Positions 10,347-22,389 are shown, numbered from the stretch's first letter. The stretch: 64,000 nt of DNA from Acanthosepion esculentum (GCA_964036315.1 OZ038480.1:13800805-13864804), one strand, 5' to 3'. The notes: generated by a model from the sequence alone, not told the origin. Program-made: numbers and translations.

Positions 10347-10743
10347 TTTTGTGTCGTACGGTGGCTGTTAATAATTAAGTATAACTAAAGACATTAGGAG
10401 ATCATTATCCGCCACAGCTTTCTTTTTTGTTGTTTATCCAAGTCATTTTTATCCGTTACCACGCCTCTTGATCTCTGTTCTGCCACTCATTTGAAATAAA
10501 TCTCTTTAAGTCGGTTCCTTGCCTTCAATATAGCCTGTAAGTGATTGGGCGCCTCGGCGTGTTAGATTGGTTAGCAAGCTAGTCTTGCTAAAACTCTTAC
10601 AACTGAATAGTGAGTTTCAATCCTCACGGGGTACCCCATACTTTCGGCCATGTGCCACATCTAAGTCTCGCTTAGAAAATCAATACTCTGTAAGTGTTTT
10701 GTGTCGTACAGTCGCCGTTAATAATTAAGTATAACTGAAGACT
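10347..10743 (+). repeat. Pair of 47-bp direct repeats
   Basis: GTGTCGTACGGTGGCTGTTA followed by ATAATTAAGTATAACTAAAG at 10351-10390 recurs with four differences at 10701-10740. The copies are 350 bp apart. SINE-F lies between them and directly touches the second one. No LTR-retrotransposon coding sequence lies inside. Confidence 0.75.
10544..10687 (+). mobile_element. SINE-F, complete tRNA-derived insertion
   Basis: A 144-bp insertion flanked by a perfect 9-bp duplication CTGTAAGTG at 10535-10543 and 10688-10696. The box A-like segment is GTTAGATTGGTTAGC near 10560, the box B-like segment GAGTTTCAATCCTC at about 10612. After the tRNA-like module come about 70 bp with no poly-A tail. The duplication and the promoter boxes support retroposition through an RNA polymerase III transcript. 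Confidence 0.65.
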
Positions 10744-10769
10744 TCAATGTTAAGATAAAACAGTATTTA

Positions 10770-11737
10770 ATTACAACCGCAAATAAATACTTAACAAGAA
10801 CGACGGAAAATCACCTATACTTATCTCCCTTGATAATCTGGTAGTATACTGAGTAGAAATTCTATTCTGGCATGACACGATACAATTTTCTTTCATTTCA
10901 TGCTTTGACTCAAGGCAAATTTACAGTTTTATTTTAAAGTTGTCGTAATCTCGATAATTCTGATAATTTTAGCAAGGTATCACTATTATCAGTGGGACTT
11001 GTGGGACTCATTCTTTTACAAAAAATTATGCAAAAAAAACATATTTATCAATAGTGAATACGCAAACAGTACAAGCCTTTCTAAACATATACGCTAACTT
11101 AAAAATCTAAAACAAATATGGAAATATATCAAGGAAATTCAGGGATAACTGCTCAACAATAAATCCAAAAAATATCTGATGGAGAAAATAGCGTAATCAA
11201 GTTCACAGATCAACAAAAAATGACTAAATAAACGATCAGAACTTATTTCAAAACTAATTTTTTCGAAAATTAAAACGAATACTTTGTAATATATATATAT
11301 ATCGTATATACACGAGTATCGAATGACTTTTGAAGAACTAATTTTGAAGCTAATTTTAAGGGGATCGCACCATAAAAAATTGGCGTATATACTGCTGGTC
11401 CTGGCTACGCCGAAGACCAAACTATATATCCATTTACTGTAGTCAAATTAACTTTAAAATTAGGTCTTAAAGGGTCGCATGATACACAAGTATATACGGT
11501 ATACAGCACAGATAATATATTTTAATATACTGAAATATATTTTAATATACTGAAATATATTTTAATATACTGTAATATACTGAAATATATTTTAATATAC
11601 TTTAAACAAAGTGAATACTTTAAACTGAGTAAAAAAGTATTTAAAAAATGAAAAATAAAAAAAGATAATAAATAAATACAAAATTAAGTAAATAAATATT
11701 AAACAGATTAACAAACTGCACAAATGACCAGAATTAC

Positions 11738-11774
<37 letters not shown>

Positions 11775-11913
11775 GCAGAGAATATTTAATGTCTAAATAT
11801 AAAATACCTATAGCTCTGATATGGAGGCTTTTTACCCATAGATATAGCACTTCTTACAACTATAATTTTATCATATATATAATTCCATATATACTTCCTA
11901 CAAGTATAATTTC

Positions 11914-11923
<10 letters not shown>
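10770..11923. other. AT-rich spacer with small tandem repeats
   Basis: Holds a short tandem repeat of about 17-23 bp near 11510-11605 (units like AATATACTGAAATATATTTT), an (AAT)n run at 11740-11775 and the (TA)n tract at 11924-11993. A 93-codon minus ORF at 11139-11420 is AT-rich and has no domain. Nothing else recognised. Confidence 0.5.
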
Positions 11924-11995
<72 letters not shown>

Positions 11996-12002
11996 ATTAT
12001 GT

Positions 12003-12283
12003 TATAAATGAATCTAAATAAATTGCACAATTCTCAAGTGAATAACGACATGAATAATTCATACAAAAACAGATATTGAAGTTAATGATATCAATGGCGA
12101 GAATACATCTTCGCAAACGAATTTAATAATTGACACCTGTAAATGAATTGAACCTGTAAATGAATGTTATGTTCCCTGTTTATAAATTCCAGTTGTATAA
12201 GGTCTTTTTTATTTTGTTACGAGCTTTCATCTGTTTTTTGTATGAATGATTCATGTCATGTAAATTGAACTGCACCACATACT

Positions 12284-12287
<4 letters not shown>
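12003..12287. other. AT-rich spacer with decayed PLE-like tail
   Basis: The stretch 12130-12260 resembles the reverse complement of 4370-4500 (GAATGTTATGTTCCCTGTTT, then GTTGTATAAGGTC). This marks it as an older copy of the same 3' terminus. The ribozyme-like part is eroded to CAGAUGAAAGCUC on the minus strand. Confidence 0.4.
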
Positions 12288-12356
<69 letters not shown>

Positions 12357-12443
12357 AATTTAATGAAAACAGACAATTTAAGGGTCCATGGTTATAATTT
12401 ATTTCCCCAGGGAATTTCTTATTTCTTGGCTCATCAGACCACA
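12288..12443 (-). mobile_element. PLE-like 3' terminus with (TA)n tail
   Basis: Minus strand: a hammerhead-like module at 12443-12387, about 35 bp, then the (TA)n tract at 12352-12288. No coding sequence attached. Same plan as at 4294, 29469 and 44529, but with unrelated primary sequence. Confidence 0.5.
12387..12443 (-). ncRNA. Hammerhead-like motif with canonical core
   Basis: Minus strand: stem I strand UGUGGU, core CUGAUGA directly followed by stem II (GCCA at 12430-12427 against UGGG before the GAAA; first pair G-G mismatched, next three paired), GAAA, stem III AUA/UAU around AAU, A as the possible cleavage base, then ACCAUG re-pairing with UGUGGU (six positions, two of them G-U). Stem II encloses a 17-base loop. 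This is one of the better cores in the window. Confidence 0.5.
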
Positions 12444-12639
12444 CTTCCAAATGTGAAAATATTAATTTAATACCAATTTATAATAGGTAGGGATAATTCC
12501 AATGACATTAATCTAAATAGAGTTCAATGTAAGGTACAGAGAAATGTAATTCTTAATCAAGAAAAAGTTTAAAAATCCATCTCGGTTATAAATTATTTCA
12601 TGAATATTTTTTATATTTATCTCTTTCTGATCGAAAGTT

Positions 12640-12900
12640 GTTTTTTTGTTTTTAAATAGAATCAACCCATCTAAAAATAATAAAAAGGACAAAGAAGAAA
12701 AAACAGGAGAGAAACAAAAGCAGAAAAGCGAAAAAAAGAAAAGGAAAGAAAAAGAAAAAATTACAAATATAATTTTTTTTAAATTGAGAGAAGAAAGAGA
12801 GAGATAGGGGAGAGTGGGGGAGGGAGGGAGGCGAGGGTGGGAGAGGGGGTGAAAGAAAAGAAAAGAAAGAAAGAAGAAATAAATGATGAGCTAATAGCAA
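12640..12900 (+). repeat. Purine-rich low-complexity tract
   Basis: GAAAA/GAGAG-rich sequence on the plus strand. It produces the polypyrimidine-encoded F/L/S-rich ORF on the minus strand, which I do not regard as a gene. Confidence 0.85.
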
Positions 12901-12939
12901 AAATGAAGGTGATAGGACGTAAAAGAGAGACAGAGGGGG

Positions 12940-13235
12940 AAGAGTGAGAGAGTAGGAGGAGAATGAGAGAGACAGAGGGGAAAGAGAGACAGAAAGTAGG
13001 AGGAGAATGAGAGAGACAGAGGGGGAAGAGAGAGAGAGAAATTAGGAGGAGAATGAGAGAGACAGAGGGGGAGAGGGAGAGAGTAGGAGGAGAATGAGAG
13101 AGACAGAGGGGAAAGAGAGACAGAAAGTAGGAGGAGAATGAGAGAGACAGAGGGGGAAGAGAGAGAGAAATTAGGAGGAGAATGAGAGAGACAGAGGGGG
13201 AGAGGGAGAGAGTAGGAGGAGAATGAGAGAGGGTG
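12940..13235 (+). repeat. Purine minisatellite with higher-order structure
   Basis: Units anchored on TAGGAGGAGAATGAGAGA occur at about 12953, 12997, 13043, 13084, 13128, 13172 and 13213. Spacings are 44, 46, 41, 44, 44 and 41 bp. Three units form a higher-order repeat of about 130 bp present twice (12952-13082 and 13083-13211). The sequence is all purine on the plus strand. Confidence 0.85.
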
Positions 13236-13250
13236 AAAGAAAAGACCGGA

Positions 13251-14678
13251 ATGAAGGAAGAAATAAATGATGAAAAATTTGCAAAAATAAAACAGAATGA
13301 ATTAGAAAAAAAACCTCAAAAGCCTGAACAAGTTAATATACCAGGCAAGACAGTGATTAGAATTAAGAGTTACAACACATTTCCTGATAGAGTCATATCA
13401 TTTTAGACAGCAGTCCTCATCACATAGTAATCATCACAATTTTTAAGTAATAATAATAATAATAATAATAGTTATAATAATAATAATAATGATAATATCC
13501 AACATAAATAAAATAAAATAAAATAAATTATTATATAAAATAAAATAAATTATACAAATAAATTATTAAATATGTAATTATAAAGAAACAAATTAAATAT
13601 AGAAATATATAAGGATAAAAATAATAAAGATAATACTATTAATAATAGTAAAATATGAAAATATAAATTAATTAATAATTTTAAATTATAAATTGTGTAG
13701 TCATCAGCAAGACAATCACATAAATAACTATATATATAAAAATGTGTGATAAGAACTATAACGAAATGTACGCACACATGTTATTAGCTATATAAAAGAA
13801 AATCAGCACTTCAAGGGTATTTCCCCCCAAAGTCAATGCAATGTTTTTAGGCCATTTTAAATTTGCTCTCAAGTTTACACTTGAAAATAAGTTCGTTTTC
13901 AATAATTGGTCAGCATTTTTATATTTAATTATTATAATCTTCTCTTGTATGCACATATTGCATTTGTACCGGAAGTTTTTGCCAGTCTCAACCTTAATTC
14001 AATTATTGAATCAAAGAAAAGGACTTACTTTCAAGTGTTTTCAAATGTTGTTGTTGTTATTATTATTAGTTTTAAATTATGATGATTATTATGTGATGAT
14101 GATTGCTGCCTAAATTAGACAATTTACTGTAACTCTTTTAATTCCTATCATTTTCAAGCTTCCCTTAATCCCTCCCCCTCTCAAACCTCTCTCTCTCTCT
14201 CTCTTCCTTCTTTACTTCCAATCACCTTCATCCTTCGCTTATCCGGTATATTAACTTTTTCAGCCCTTTTTAAGGAAACGTTTTTTCTAGGTTATTTTAT
14301 TCATTTATTTTTTCTATTGGCTGATCATTTATTTCTTCTTTCTTTTCTTTTCCTTCACCCTCACTCTCCCTACCTCTTTGCCAACTTCTCTGCCTCCCCT
14401 TTTCTCTCTTTCTTCTGCCCCTATCACTCTGTCTTTCTTTTTCCTCTCTCTCTCACACACTCACTCTTCTTTTTTAACTATAATTTTTTTTCCTTTCTTT
14501 CTTTTTTTATTTTAATTTTGTTTCTTTTTTCATTTTTCTTATTTTTTCTTTCCCCTTTTTTTTCTCTCTGGATGAATTGATTCCATTTCAAAAAATTTCA
14601 GCCTGAAGAGATGAATATAAAAATATACATGAAATAAATTGTAACCTAGATGTATTTTTAATGTTTTTCTTGATTTAT

Positions 14679-14683
<5 letters not shown>
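13251..14683. other. AT-rich and pyrimidine-rich spacer
   Basis: Contains (AAT)n runs at 13450-13490, AAAATA repeats to 13560, a CT/TTC-rich stretch at 14160-14580, and the (TA)n tract at 14684-14755. ORFs in it are F/L/S-rich (14317-14580) or AT-rich and lack domains. The complementary purine and pyrimidine tracts at 12660 and 14340-14570 are similar in sequence and opposite in orientation. Confidence 0.5.
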
Positions 14684-14755
<72 letters not shown>

Positions 14756-14759
<4 letters not shown>

Positions 14760-15069
14760 GATACATCGTTTTGTATAATTTTACATATCATCAAATAGTA
14801 TTTAGAAAAATATTACGACAAATTCGAAAAATTTTTCAGTCTGATGAAATTTTAAAGGACGGAGGTCTCACAAAAACTTTTTGCCAATTTGACATATTTT
14901 TCTGAAAAAAAAAAGTGTGTCAAAACTTTCCAAACATTCTATATATCCACCCACCTTCAGCTGTTCTATTAGCCATTATGAAGGATTTGCTTTTTAAATG
15001 AATAAGTAAATATTTATGTGTGTATCTACGGTGATGTGAATGTTTGTTTTGTTTTTTTATTTTGTTACA
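14756..15069. other. Spacer, nothing recognised
   Basis: About 310 bp of AT-rich sequence between a (TA)n tract and a PLE relic. A mariner-like fragment is not excluded, because ATTTTTCAGTCTGATGAAAT at 14832-14851 is a phrase of the kind seen at transposase starts, but no frame supports it. Confidence 0.3.
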
Positions 15070-15385
15070 GACAGGTTGATCGCGTTGTTGACCTTATTGA
15101 GGTTTGGCTTAATTAATTCTCCCATTATTTTTAGCTGTGTTTTTAAAATGTGAATGCGGATATTATAGTCGTGTTTTCAACACGTATCTTGCGGAAGGCA
15201 TTTTGTGGGTCTCCGTGCGTGTATAAATGGGTCTTAACAGCGCCAGGGTTTGAGATGCAACGTAAGCCTTCTTGATAAACATGTTGTGGCCTGTCCAATA
15301 TAATTATTCATGCATTTGCTTTGATCAGCAACATTAAGTGCCATGTACATTCATAAATGATATTTGTCCTCTGCACAGACACACA
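15070..15385 (-). pseudogene. Penelope-like GIY-YIG endonuclease relic
   Basis: On the minus strand around 15350-15230 the frames read IIYECTWH..., then NNYIGQATTCLSRRLTLHLK with frameshifts. These are the YIG and LSRRL motifs of the GIY-YIG nuclease carried by Penelope-like elements. Downstream text resembles the region KTHLYTHGDPQNAFRKI of the same domain. Only about 100 codons survive. Its right border is a CA/TA microsatellite. Confidence 0.6.
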
Positions 15386-15445
15386 CACACAGACATACAC
15401 ACGCACGCACATATATATATATTTATATATATATATATATATAAA

Positions 15446-15537
15446 AGTGAACATTGACGTTTCATGCTAGACGCAATCGTCAGGCCTGACGACTGCGTCT
15501 AGCATGAAACCGCCTGTCGCCTCTAAGTATATAGCAC
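15446..15537. mobile_element. HP1 fold-back element, short copy
   Basis: Plus-strand arm TGACGACTGCGTCTAGCATG at 15487-15506 pairs with the left arm CATGCTAGACGCAATCGTCA at 15463-15482. Its outer left arm is shortened by a deletion between GTGAACATTGACG and TTTCATGC. TA tracts border both sides (15412-15443 and 15542 on). Confidence 0.7.
15482..15522 (+). ncRNA. Hammerhead-like motif in HP1
   Basis: AGGC (15482-15485), CUGACGA (15486-15492), stem II UGC/GCA closing GUCUA, GAAA (15506-15509), a short CCGCCU segment allowing A-U and C-G pairs of stem III, GUC ending at 15518 as the possible cleavage triplet, then GCCU (15519-15522). AGGC and GCCU form a perfect four-pair stem I. All invariant core bases are present. 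Stem III is only two pairs, as in minimal hammerheads that act as dimers. Confidence 0.55.
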
Positions 15538-16202
<665 letters not shown>

Positions 16203-16209
<7 letters not shown>

Positions 16210-16323
16210 CATAACAGTGAAATCAAAATTACCTCATGAGTATAGACTACTTAATTGTAATTTTGATTTCACTGTTACAATTAAAGTCTATACTCATGAG
16301 GTAATTTTTATTTCACTGTTAGG

Positions 16324-16330
<7 letters not shown>
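16203..16330. mobile_element. HP4 fold-back element
   Basis: Bounded by TA tracts and starting TTACATAACAGTGAAATCAA, ending TTTCACTGTTAGGTAATATA. The AACAGTGAAATCAAAATTAC phrase occurs at 16211 and, inverted, at 16259-16278 and 16298-16321, with TACCTCATGAGTATAGACT and its complement between. Arms are about 50 bp. No hammerhead core is present, unlike HP1-HP3. Confidence 0.65.
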
Positions 16331-16367
<37 letters not shown>

Positions 16368-16371
<4 letters not shown>

Positions 16372-16994
16372 ATGTATGTGTGTGTGTATATGAATAAAAA
16401 AAATGTAAAACGCATCTTAGCCGACGTTGTCTGATGGACATTATATGAAGGCAAATGTAAAGATTTTGCAACAAGTATTTATCAACAAAAATGAATATAT
16501 TACTTTTTCAAACTTTAAATATGTGTATGTGTGTGTGCATATGCGCCTATATGTGTATGCGTTTGTGTGTATGCAAGAGAGGGTGCTGAAATCTTCTCAG
16601 CCCGAGCAAGAAGCTCTTAAAAAAAACATTCTGATTTGGTCAGATTTGTAGAACTGGGTCTTGAAAATAACATTATACACACACACACACACACGCTCGC
16701 GCGCACGTGAACAGTTACACACGCGCACAGAAACACTCACGCACACACACACACACGCAATCACATGCACAAACACACATAAACACATACATAAATACAC
16801 AGAGACACACACACATATATATATGGAGATGAACATTTTCTGGCCTCCCTCGACAATTGTTCTCATCTTAACTACTTACAAATAGAGATGAACATTAGTG
16901 TATGTGTATATGTTACATATATATATATATGCGTGTATATGTTATATATATATATATATGTGTATATGTTATTATATATATATATATGTATATG

Positions 16995-17060
<66 letters not shown>
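16368..17060. other. Microsatellite-rich spacer
   Basis: TG/TA patches at 16367-16392 and 16520-16575, CA-rich sequence at 16675-16820 and (TA)n with GTATATGTTA interruptions at 16915-17060. Short ORFs are low-complexity. A near-repeat AGAGATGAACATT occurs at 16824 and 16885. Confidence 0.6.
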
Positions 17061-17063
<3 letters not shown>

Positions 17064-17924
17064 CACTTCTAAGATAAGATGACCAGTAACACGTAACGCT
17101 ATTTTTCATGTTCAGATCAGTGTAAATATTTGTGTAATCGGACATTCACTAATGGAGTCTTTAACTGGACACTGTCCATTGCTTCGGACACCGCAGCGAT
17201 GGTGGTCAAGTTCCGCGCCTCACCAACTATTGATGCAATGCATTCCACCCTCACCCCCTTCCATGACTTAGATGAGGGCACAGCGATTTTTGATGTTGTT
17301 TACATACTAGTTGATTTACCCTGTTCCTGGGGGTCTGCAAAAGCTTATTTATTCAATGGAATGTATTCATTTCTTAATCACATAGCACATTAGGTGGATA
17401 GTGATGTCAGTTCTTTGGTGGGTGCGGCGCGTCTTTCGTTTCGGGTGTGACTTTCGTAACTGTTTTTGTGTTGTGAATTAGTGTGTGTTTGAGTGAGTAT
17501 TTGGATTGTATGAATGTTTTATATTTTTAAAGGCCCGCATTGATTTCGCACAGTGAACTGATGTTACTGCCACAGTTAAGGTTTGTGGGTTTTTTTTTAT
17601 TACTAACAAAATTTTGTAAATAACACTTTTGTAAATATTCATTGGTGTTTTTTAGATTTTTAATTGTCATTTTATTCCCCACCCCGCACAGACAATGAAT
17701 TGTATATATGGTAACTAGTTAGGACTTCATAGATTTTCTGGCCTATTATGGTGTATGAGGTAAGAATGGCAAGTAAGAATGTGTTGTTTTGGTGAAAGGA
17801 ATATTGTTTGTATGTTTGGGTCAGTGTTTGCGGCTAGCTAAGTTTAAATGTCAAGACAGAAGAAAACCATCCTTTTACACTTTCCCCCTGTTGCCCTTGT
17901 GCCATCTTTGTACAATGAGCACAT
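17061..17924. other. Spacer with one unassigned ORF
   Basis: Somewhat less AT-rich. The 87-codon ORF at 17130-17393 (plus) contains SIASDTAAMVVKFRASPTID and a hydrophobic stretch, but I recognise no family, and no start context or exon signals support it. The rest (17400-17920) has no feature. Confidence 0.3.
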
Positions 17925-18240
17925 TATCACATAGCACATATATCTTTTTTCTTTTCTTCTACGCGCCGTCTCCATTCAGTATAATCTGAGATTACGGCTC
18001 TCCACAGCTTTCTAGCTATTTTAATACTAAATAATATTTGTTCCCTTAGTATCCCCGCCTGTTCTCATTAGCTATGTTACTCGCTGTTTCCTTCCGTTTC
18101 TCTTGCTTTAAGTTTGCTCAAATACTTTAAGCCCATTTTCTTCGTTATGTGTTCCCGATATTTCAAATTTCTTTTTTTCAATTCAAAGCAAAAATATCAT
18201 TTTCCTTACCATGTTCCATAAAACTTCCTCATTTATCACA
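17925..18240 (-). pseudogene. LINE C-terminal relic (EEVL/KRQLEFLGH family)
   Basis: The minus strand resembles the post-RT C-terminus of the LINE family seen at 32020: NEEVLWNMVRK near 18230, then KKFEISGTHNEENGLK near 18170-18120, and RRKE...KR at the 3' end. The reading frame breaks repeatedly. It ends on a TTC-rich plus-strand stretch, the same kind of tail as the two copies at 57780 and 58195. Confidence 0.45.
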
Positions 18241-18680
18241 TGTCCCACCCGTGGTATTTTCTGCATTATTCTGGAAAACTATATCGCCGTTGCTGTCGGC
18301 GGAGAAACTGCCGAGCATTCGATGTTCTATCGAAGGATTAATATTACAGGAGCGCTCTTTTCATTGTTTGCAAAGAAATGTATCTATGCTTTGCTTAGTT
18401 TCCGAAAGATATATTTCGCTATTCCAATGCCTCTTCGAAATTCTGTGTCAGACTTACATCTGCTGTTAAAACATCTAAACAGTTTAATTTTTGACGTCTC
18501 TAATTTGTAGCTACAGTTGAAGTTGTTCCGCTTTTTAAGGACAATGCAGTCTGTCCTATTACAATTGCTAATTAATTAATTAATTAATTCTTCTTTCTCG
18601 ATTTTCTTTACAACTTGTCTAAAAGTACCGACCGTTTTTCTTTCTGGATTTGACATCAATATCAGTGTCATCTATACATC
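18241..18680. other. Spacer, two overlapping short ORFs
   Basis: Two overlapping ORFs (about 100 codons, plus strand, 18149-18510) cover this region in different frames. Neither shows a domain. (ATTA)n at 18576-18590. Confidence 0.35.
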
Positions 18681-18683
18681 TGC

Positions 18684-18719
<36 letters not shown>

Positions 18720-18728
18720 CTATACATG

Positions 18729-18810
<82 letters not shown>
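18681..18810. repeat. (CTAT)n, (TA)n, (TG)n tracts
   Basis: (CTAT)n at 18686-18722, (TA)n at 18729-18751, (TG)n at 18752-18810. The TG tract borders the 3' end of the LINE and is its tail on the minus strand ((CA)n). Confidence 0.95.
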
Positions 18811-18811
<1 letters not shown>

Positions 18812-19113
18812 TTGACTCTCCCGTCGAGTTAGACGTATGAATTTCCCACGGCCATCTATTAATCATCTGCATGCCTATGACGGGCGTGATTTATAGGCCG
18901 GCTCGAGAATTGCACAAAGGACCACAAACAGTACAAGAGAAAGTATTTCATGCAAGTGCAGCAGGAACATTGTTAGCTGTTTTAGTTCGCTTCCGCGTTT
19001 CACGCAGTCGAATGATGTTTACTGCTTGATGGTGCTTTATTCCTGCATGGCAGCTGGAACGATACTCTGATCTTTTCATAGCTACCTCTTGAATGGAACT
19101 TTGACGCAAGAAA

Positions 19114-19156
<43 letters not shown>

Positions 19157-22140
19157 CTTTTCATAGCTACCTCTTCAAAGATGTTGAATGGAATGTTGAC
19201 GCAAGAAAGGTTGCTTTTTAGTTTATCTTTATATCTGAGCCAAGGTCTACCAACATTACTATGACCACTATGGAGTTGACTGTAGAAAAAAAACTTTTGG
19301 TGTACGATCATCACTCATCCTTGCCACATGGCCAGCCCAACGGAGTTGTGATTGCACTATGAAGGTCTCGATGGTACCAATCTTGCATTTCTCAAGAAGG
19401 TCGGCATTTGGCACTCGATCATGAAAGGTTGGTCCACAGATTGTATGGAGACAGTCTTTATGGATGACATCTAAATGTGTCATCTATAAGGTGTCCAAGT
19501 TTCAGAGTCATACAAAAGAGTCGACAAAACGACAGCTTTGTACACATGGATTTTAGTGCAAAGCTTTATTCCCCTTTTGTCCCACAGCCTATGACACAGT
19601 GAACCAAAGGAAACGCTGGCTTTTGTAATGTAATTAACAATCTCGTCATCACGTAATGCACTTGAATTTACCATGCTTCCGAAGTATTTGAAAGATTCCA
19701 CATACTTGAGATTCTTTCCATCAACTTGTAAAGAGGCCTCAGGAAACTTACGAGCATTGGGTCTCTGTTTTACGCCTCGAATCTGCTTCGGTGTCGGGCA
19801 AGGCTGATGAATAACTTCAGATTTCTTGACGCCGATGCTAAGTCCGAATACCGTTCCATCCCGCAAAAACCCCGTTGAGTAAATGTTGGGCTTCCTCTAA
19901 ACAGTTACCTCCAAGGGCAGCGTCGTCTGTAAAAATTAAAAACTAGATCGCGTATAATGCTATTACGTAGAAGTGTTTTGGACTTAAACCGCTGGTCGTT
20001 GAACAGTTCTCCATTAGTTCGAAAATGAAATTTAACGCCAATTTTTGTATCCCGAAAAGCATACCTCAGCATCACCGAGAATGACAATGCAAACAAAACA
20101 GGCGCCATGACACAGCCATGCTTAGTTACATTAGCGACATCAAATGGATCAGAACGTTGACCATTAGATATAACACTAGCTTGCATACCGACATGAAATA
20201 CCAAGTTTTTTTAGTACTTTCCAGAGTATTTCTCTGTTTCCAGTATCAAAGGTCTTAGTAAGGTACACGAATACCATAAATAATTCATTCCTTCGCTCAC
20301 GAACCTTCTCTTAAACCTGACTTAGGGCAAAAATCATGTCGATAGTTCCACGACCGTAGCGAAATCTACACTAAAATTCAGGGTAGATGGCGTCGACAAT
20401 GTGTTTTATAATTCTGCTGAAGATGAACTTCGCCAGAATTTTTCCGCTGATAGACTAAAGTGAGATGCCCCTGTGGTTATCGCATACTGATTTAAGATCT
20501 TTTTTTCTTGTAGAGATGTTGCATGGAGGCATTTCTGAGTCCTGGGGAACGTGGCCTGATCACCAAATTTGAATGAAAAGATGGTGCAATAGCTTACAAA
20601 GCGTATGCCCTTCATGTTTGTAGATTTCAGCAGGGATAACATCCTTGCCGGTAGCTTTTTCTGGCGATATCTGCTTGATAGCAGCTTGCACTTCCTCAAA
20701 CGTGGGTTCTAGAGATAAGTCAGGAATTGCAGGATGTTGTAGTACGGCGGAGAGGGCTTTATCATCTGTGATTGAGGTCCTGTTGAGCACTGTTCCAAAA
20801 GGATCTTTCCAGTACTGAAGTATGGCTTTTTTATCAGTTGGGAGAGTATCTCCGTCATTGGCTATAATTGCAGAGACAGCGTGCTTTTTGGGGACGGTAC
20901 TTTTAAACCATCATAAAAATCTTTTGAGTCCTTTTTGTCAGTAGCCAATTAGAGTTGAGCAGACTTGGCTGACCAAAAACTCTCTTTCGTTTGTGTGAGG
21001 ACACGTTGTACTCTTGCTTTACATTCTTTGTAGTTGGCTTGTTTTGACTCGCAGTTTTTGTTATTTATCCAGATCTTATGATACTTATGCATTTCATCAA
21101 TTAGTTTTCGGACTTCTGTATCATTTTCATCAAAACAATCTTGATGTTTGCGCAGTGGAAGTCGGGGAACTTCCAGAGATGCAGAATGAGTTGCTTCCTG
21201 CAATGCCTTCCATGATGATTCAACGTCAGCATTGATAATAACTGCCCGAAGAGCAGTATCCAGTTTATCAGAAAGATCAACTTGCACTTGATAGTTTTTC
21301 AGCAATGAGACATTGAGGCGTTTTGGTACGGATGATTTTTGTAACCAATTTTGTTTAGGGCCTAACTTGAGTTTGCTGCGAAGCATGGCGTGGTCAGAAA
21401 GCTAACAGGTGGCATGAAAAGAGCGTGTGTTGAGGAAGTCTTGAACATATCTCTGCTTCGTGATGACAAAGTCAATAAGATGCCAATGATTTAATCTGGG
21501 ATGTATCCATGAGGAGTTGCGTCAGCTATTCCTGCTGAAACAAAAAAGTTATCAAATTCTTTACACATAGAGAGTAATAGTAGACCATTAGAATTCATTT
21601 GCCCAAGACCGTGACAACCAATGGCACCTTTCCATATCTGATGGTCAGACCCAAAACGGGCGTTGAAGTCCCCCAAGAGAATTAATTTCTCCCTATGTCC
21701 ACAGGTAGATGTCACATTCCGAAGTTGATTGTAGAAGTGATCCTTTACGTGCTCAGTACTGTTCTTGGTCGGAGCATAACAACTGACCAACAAGGCACTA
21801 GTTTTGTGATCAAAGTCGATTTTGAGAGTCATTATTCGAACAAAAAAAGCCTTAAGCAGAGAAGGTAATGATCCCGCAAACTTTGATTTGATAGCGAAAC
21901 CTACACCCGATTGTCGCGACTCGTTTCCATCATTCCCAAACGATAAAAAGGTGTACCCTCCTTTTCTCTCCACCAACTGCAATACACGAGGAAGTCGAGA
22001 TTCACTCAGTGCAGCTATATCAATGTTGTACTTGTTTAGCTCCAGTGTGACCAGATCTGTCTTTCTTTCTGGTGCTGAGTTTTGTCCTGAAATGTTCGTA
22101 CATTCCAAGAGCCAAGATGAAGTTGATGTTTCATAGAGTA
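18811..22140 (-). pseudogene. APE-type LINE polyprotein (endonuclease-RT), decayed
   Basis: Largest coding relic in the window. On the minus strand the AP-like endonuclease spans about 22110-21360: ALSESRLP (catalytic E), SCYAPTKN, LLGDFNARFG (D and N), LIDFVITKQR, and SDHAML. After a linker (145-codon ORF 21386-20949) reverse transcriptase starts near 20790 with FEEVQAAIKQISPEKATGKD and continues with CDNHRGISLLS-like text near 20470 and VKKSEVI near 19840. The C-terminal segment has RDVF..., LLYDSETWTPYR (19510) and QLRWAGHVARMSDDRTPK (19370-19317). A (TA)n insertion with a local duplication sits at 19115-19153. The 3' end reads TCGACGGGAGAGTC at 18827-18814, then (CA)n. Domain order fits RTE/CR1-like elements; clade not decided. 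Many stops and frameshifts. Confidence 0.8.
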
Positions 22141-22246
22141 TATTTGACCCTGGTATTGATGTCAGACATACATAAACGAAAATGACATGTTCATTATTAA
22201 TTAATCATAACTAAGGATCGAAATCTCATGAAAAATGTCAATAAAG

Positions 22247-22248
<2 letters not shown>

Positions 22249-22290
<42 letters not shown>

Positions 22291-22320
22291 TATATATATG
22301 TATATATGTGTGTGTGTGTA

Positions 22321-22386
<66 letters not shown>
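22249..22386. repeat. (TA)n / (TG) tracts
   Basis: TA tracts at 22249-22287 and 22325-22386 separated by a short TG run. Confidence 0.95.

Positions 22387-22389
<3 letters not shown>

Noticed and set aside
12652..12900. Pro/Leu/Ser-rich minus-strand ORF
   Set aside because: Complement of a purine-rich low-complexity tract.
17130..17393. 87-codon ORF as a host gene
   Set aside because: No recognised domain, no exon signals and no supporting neighbour; left as an unassigned ORF.
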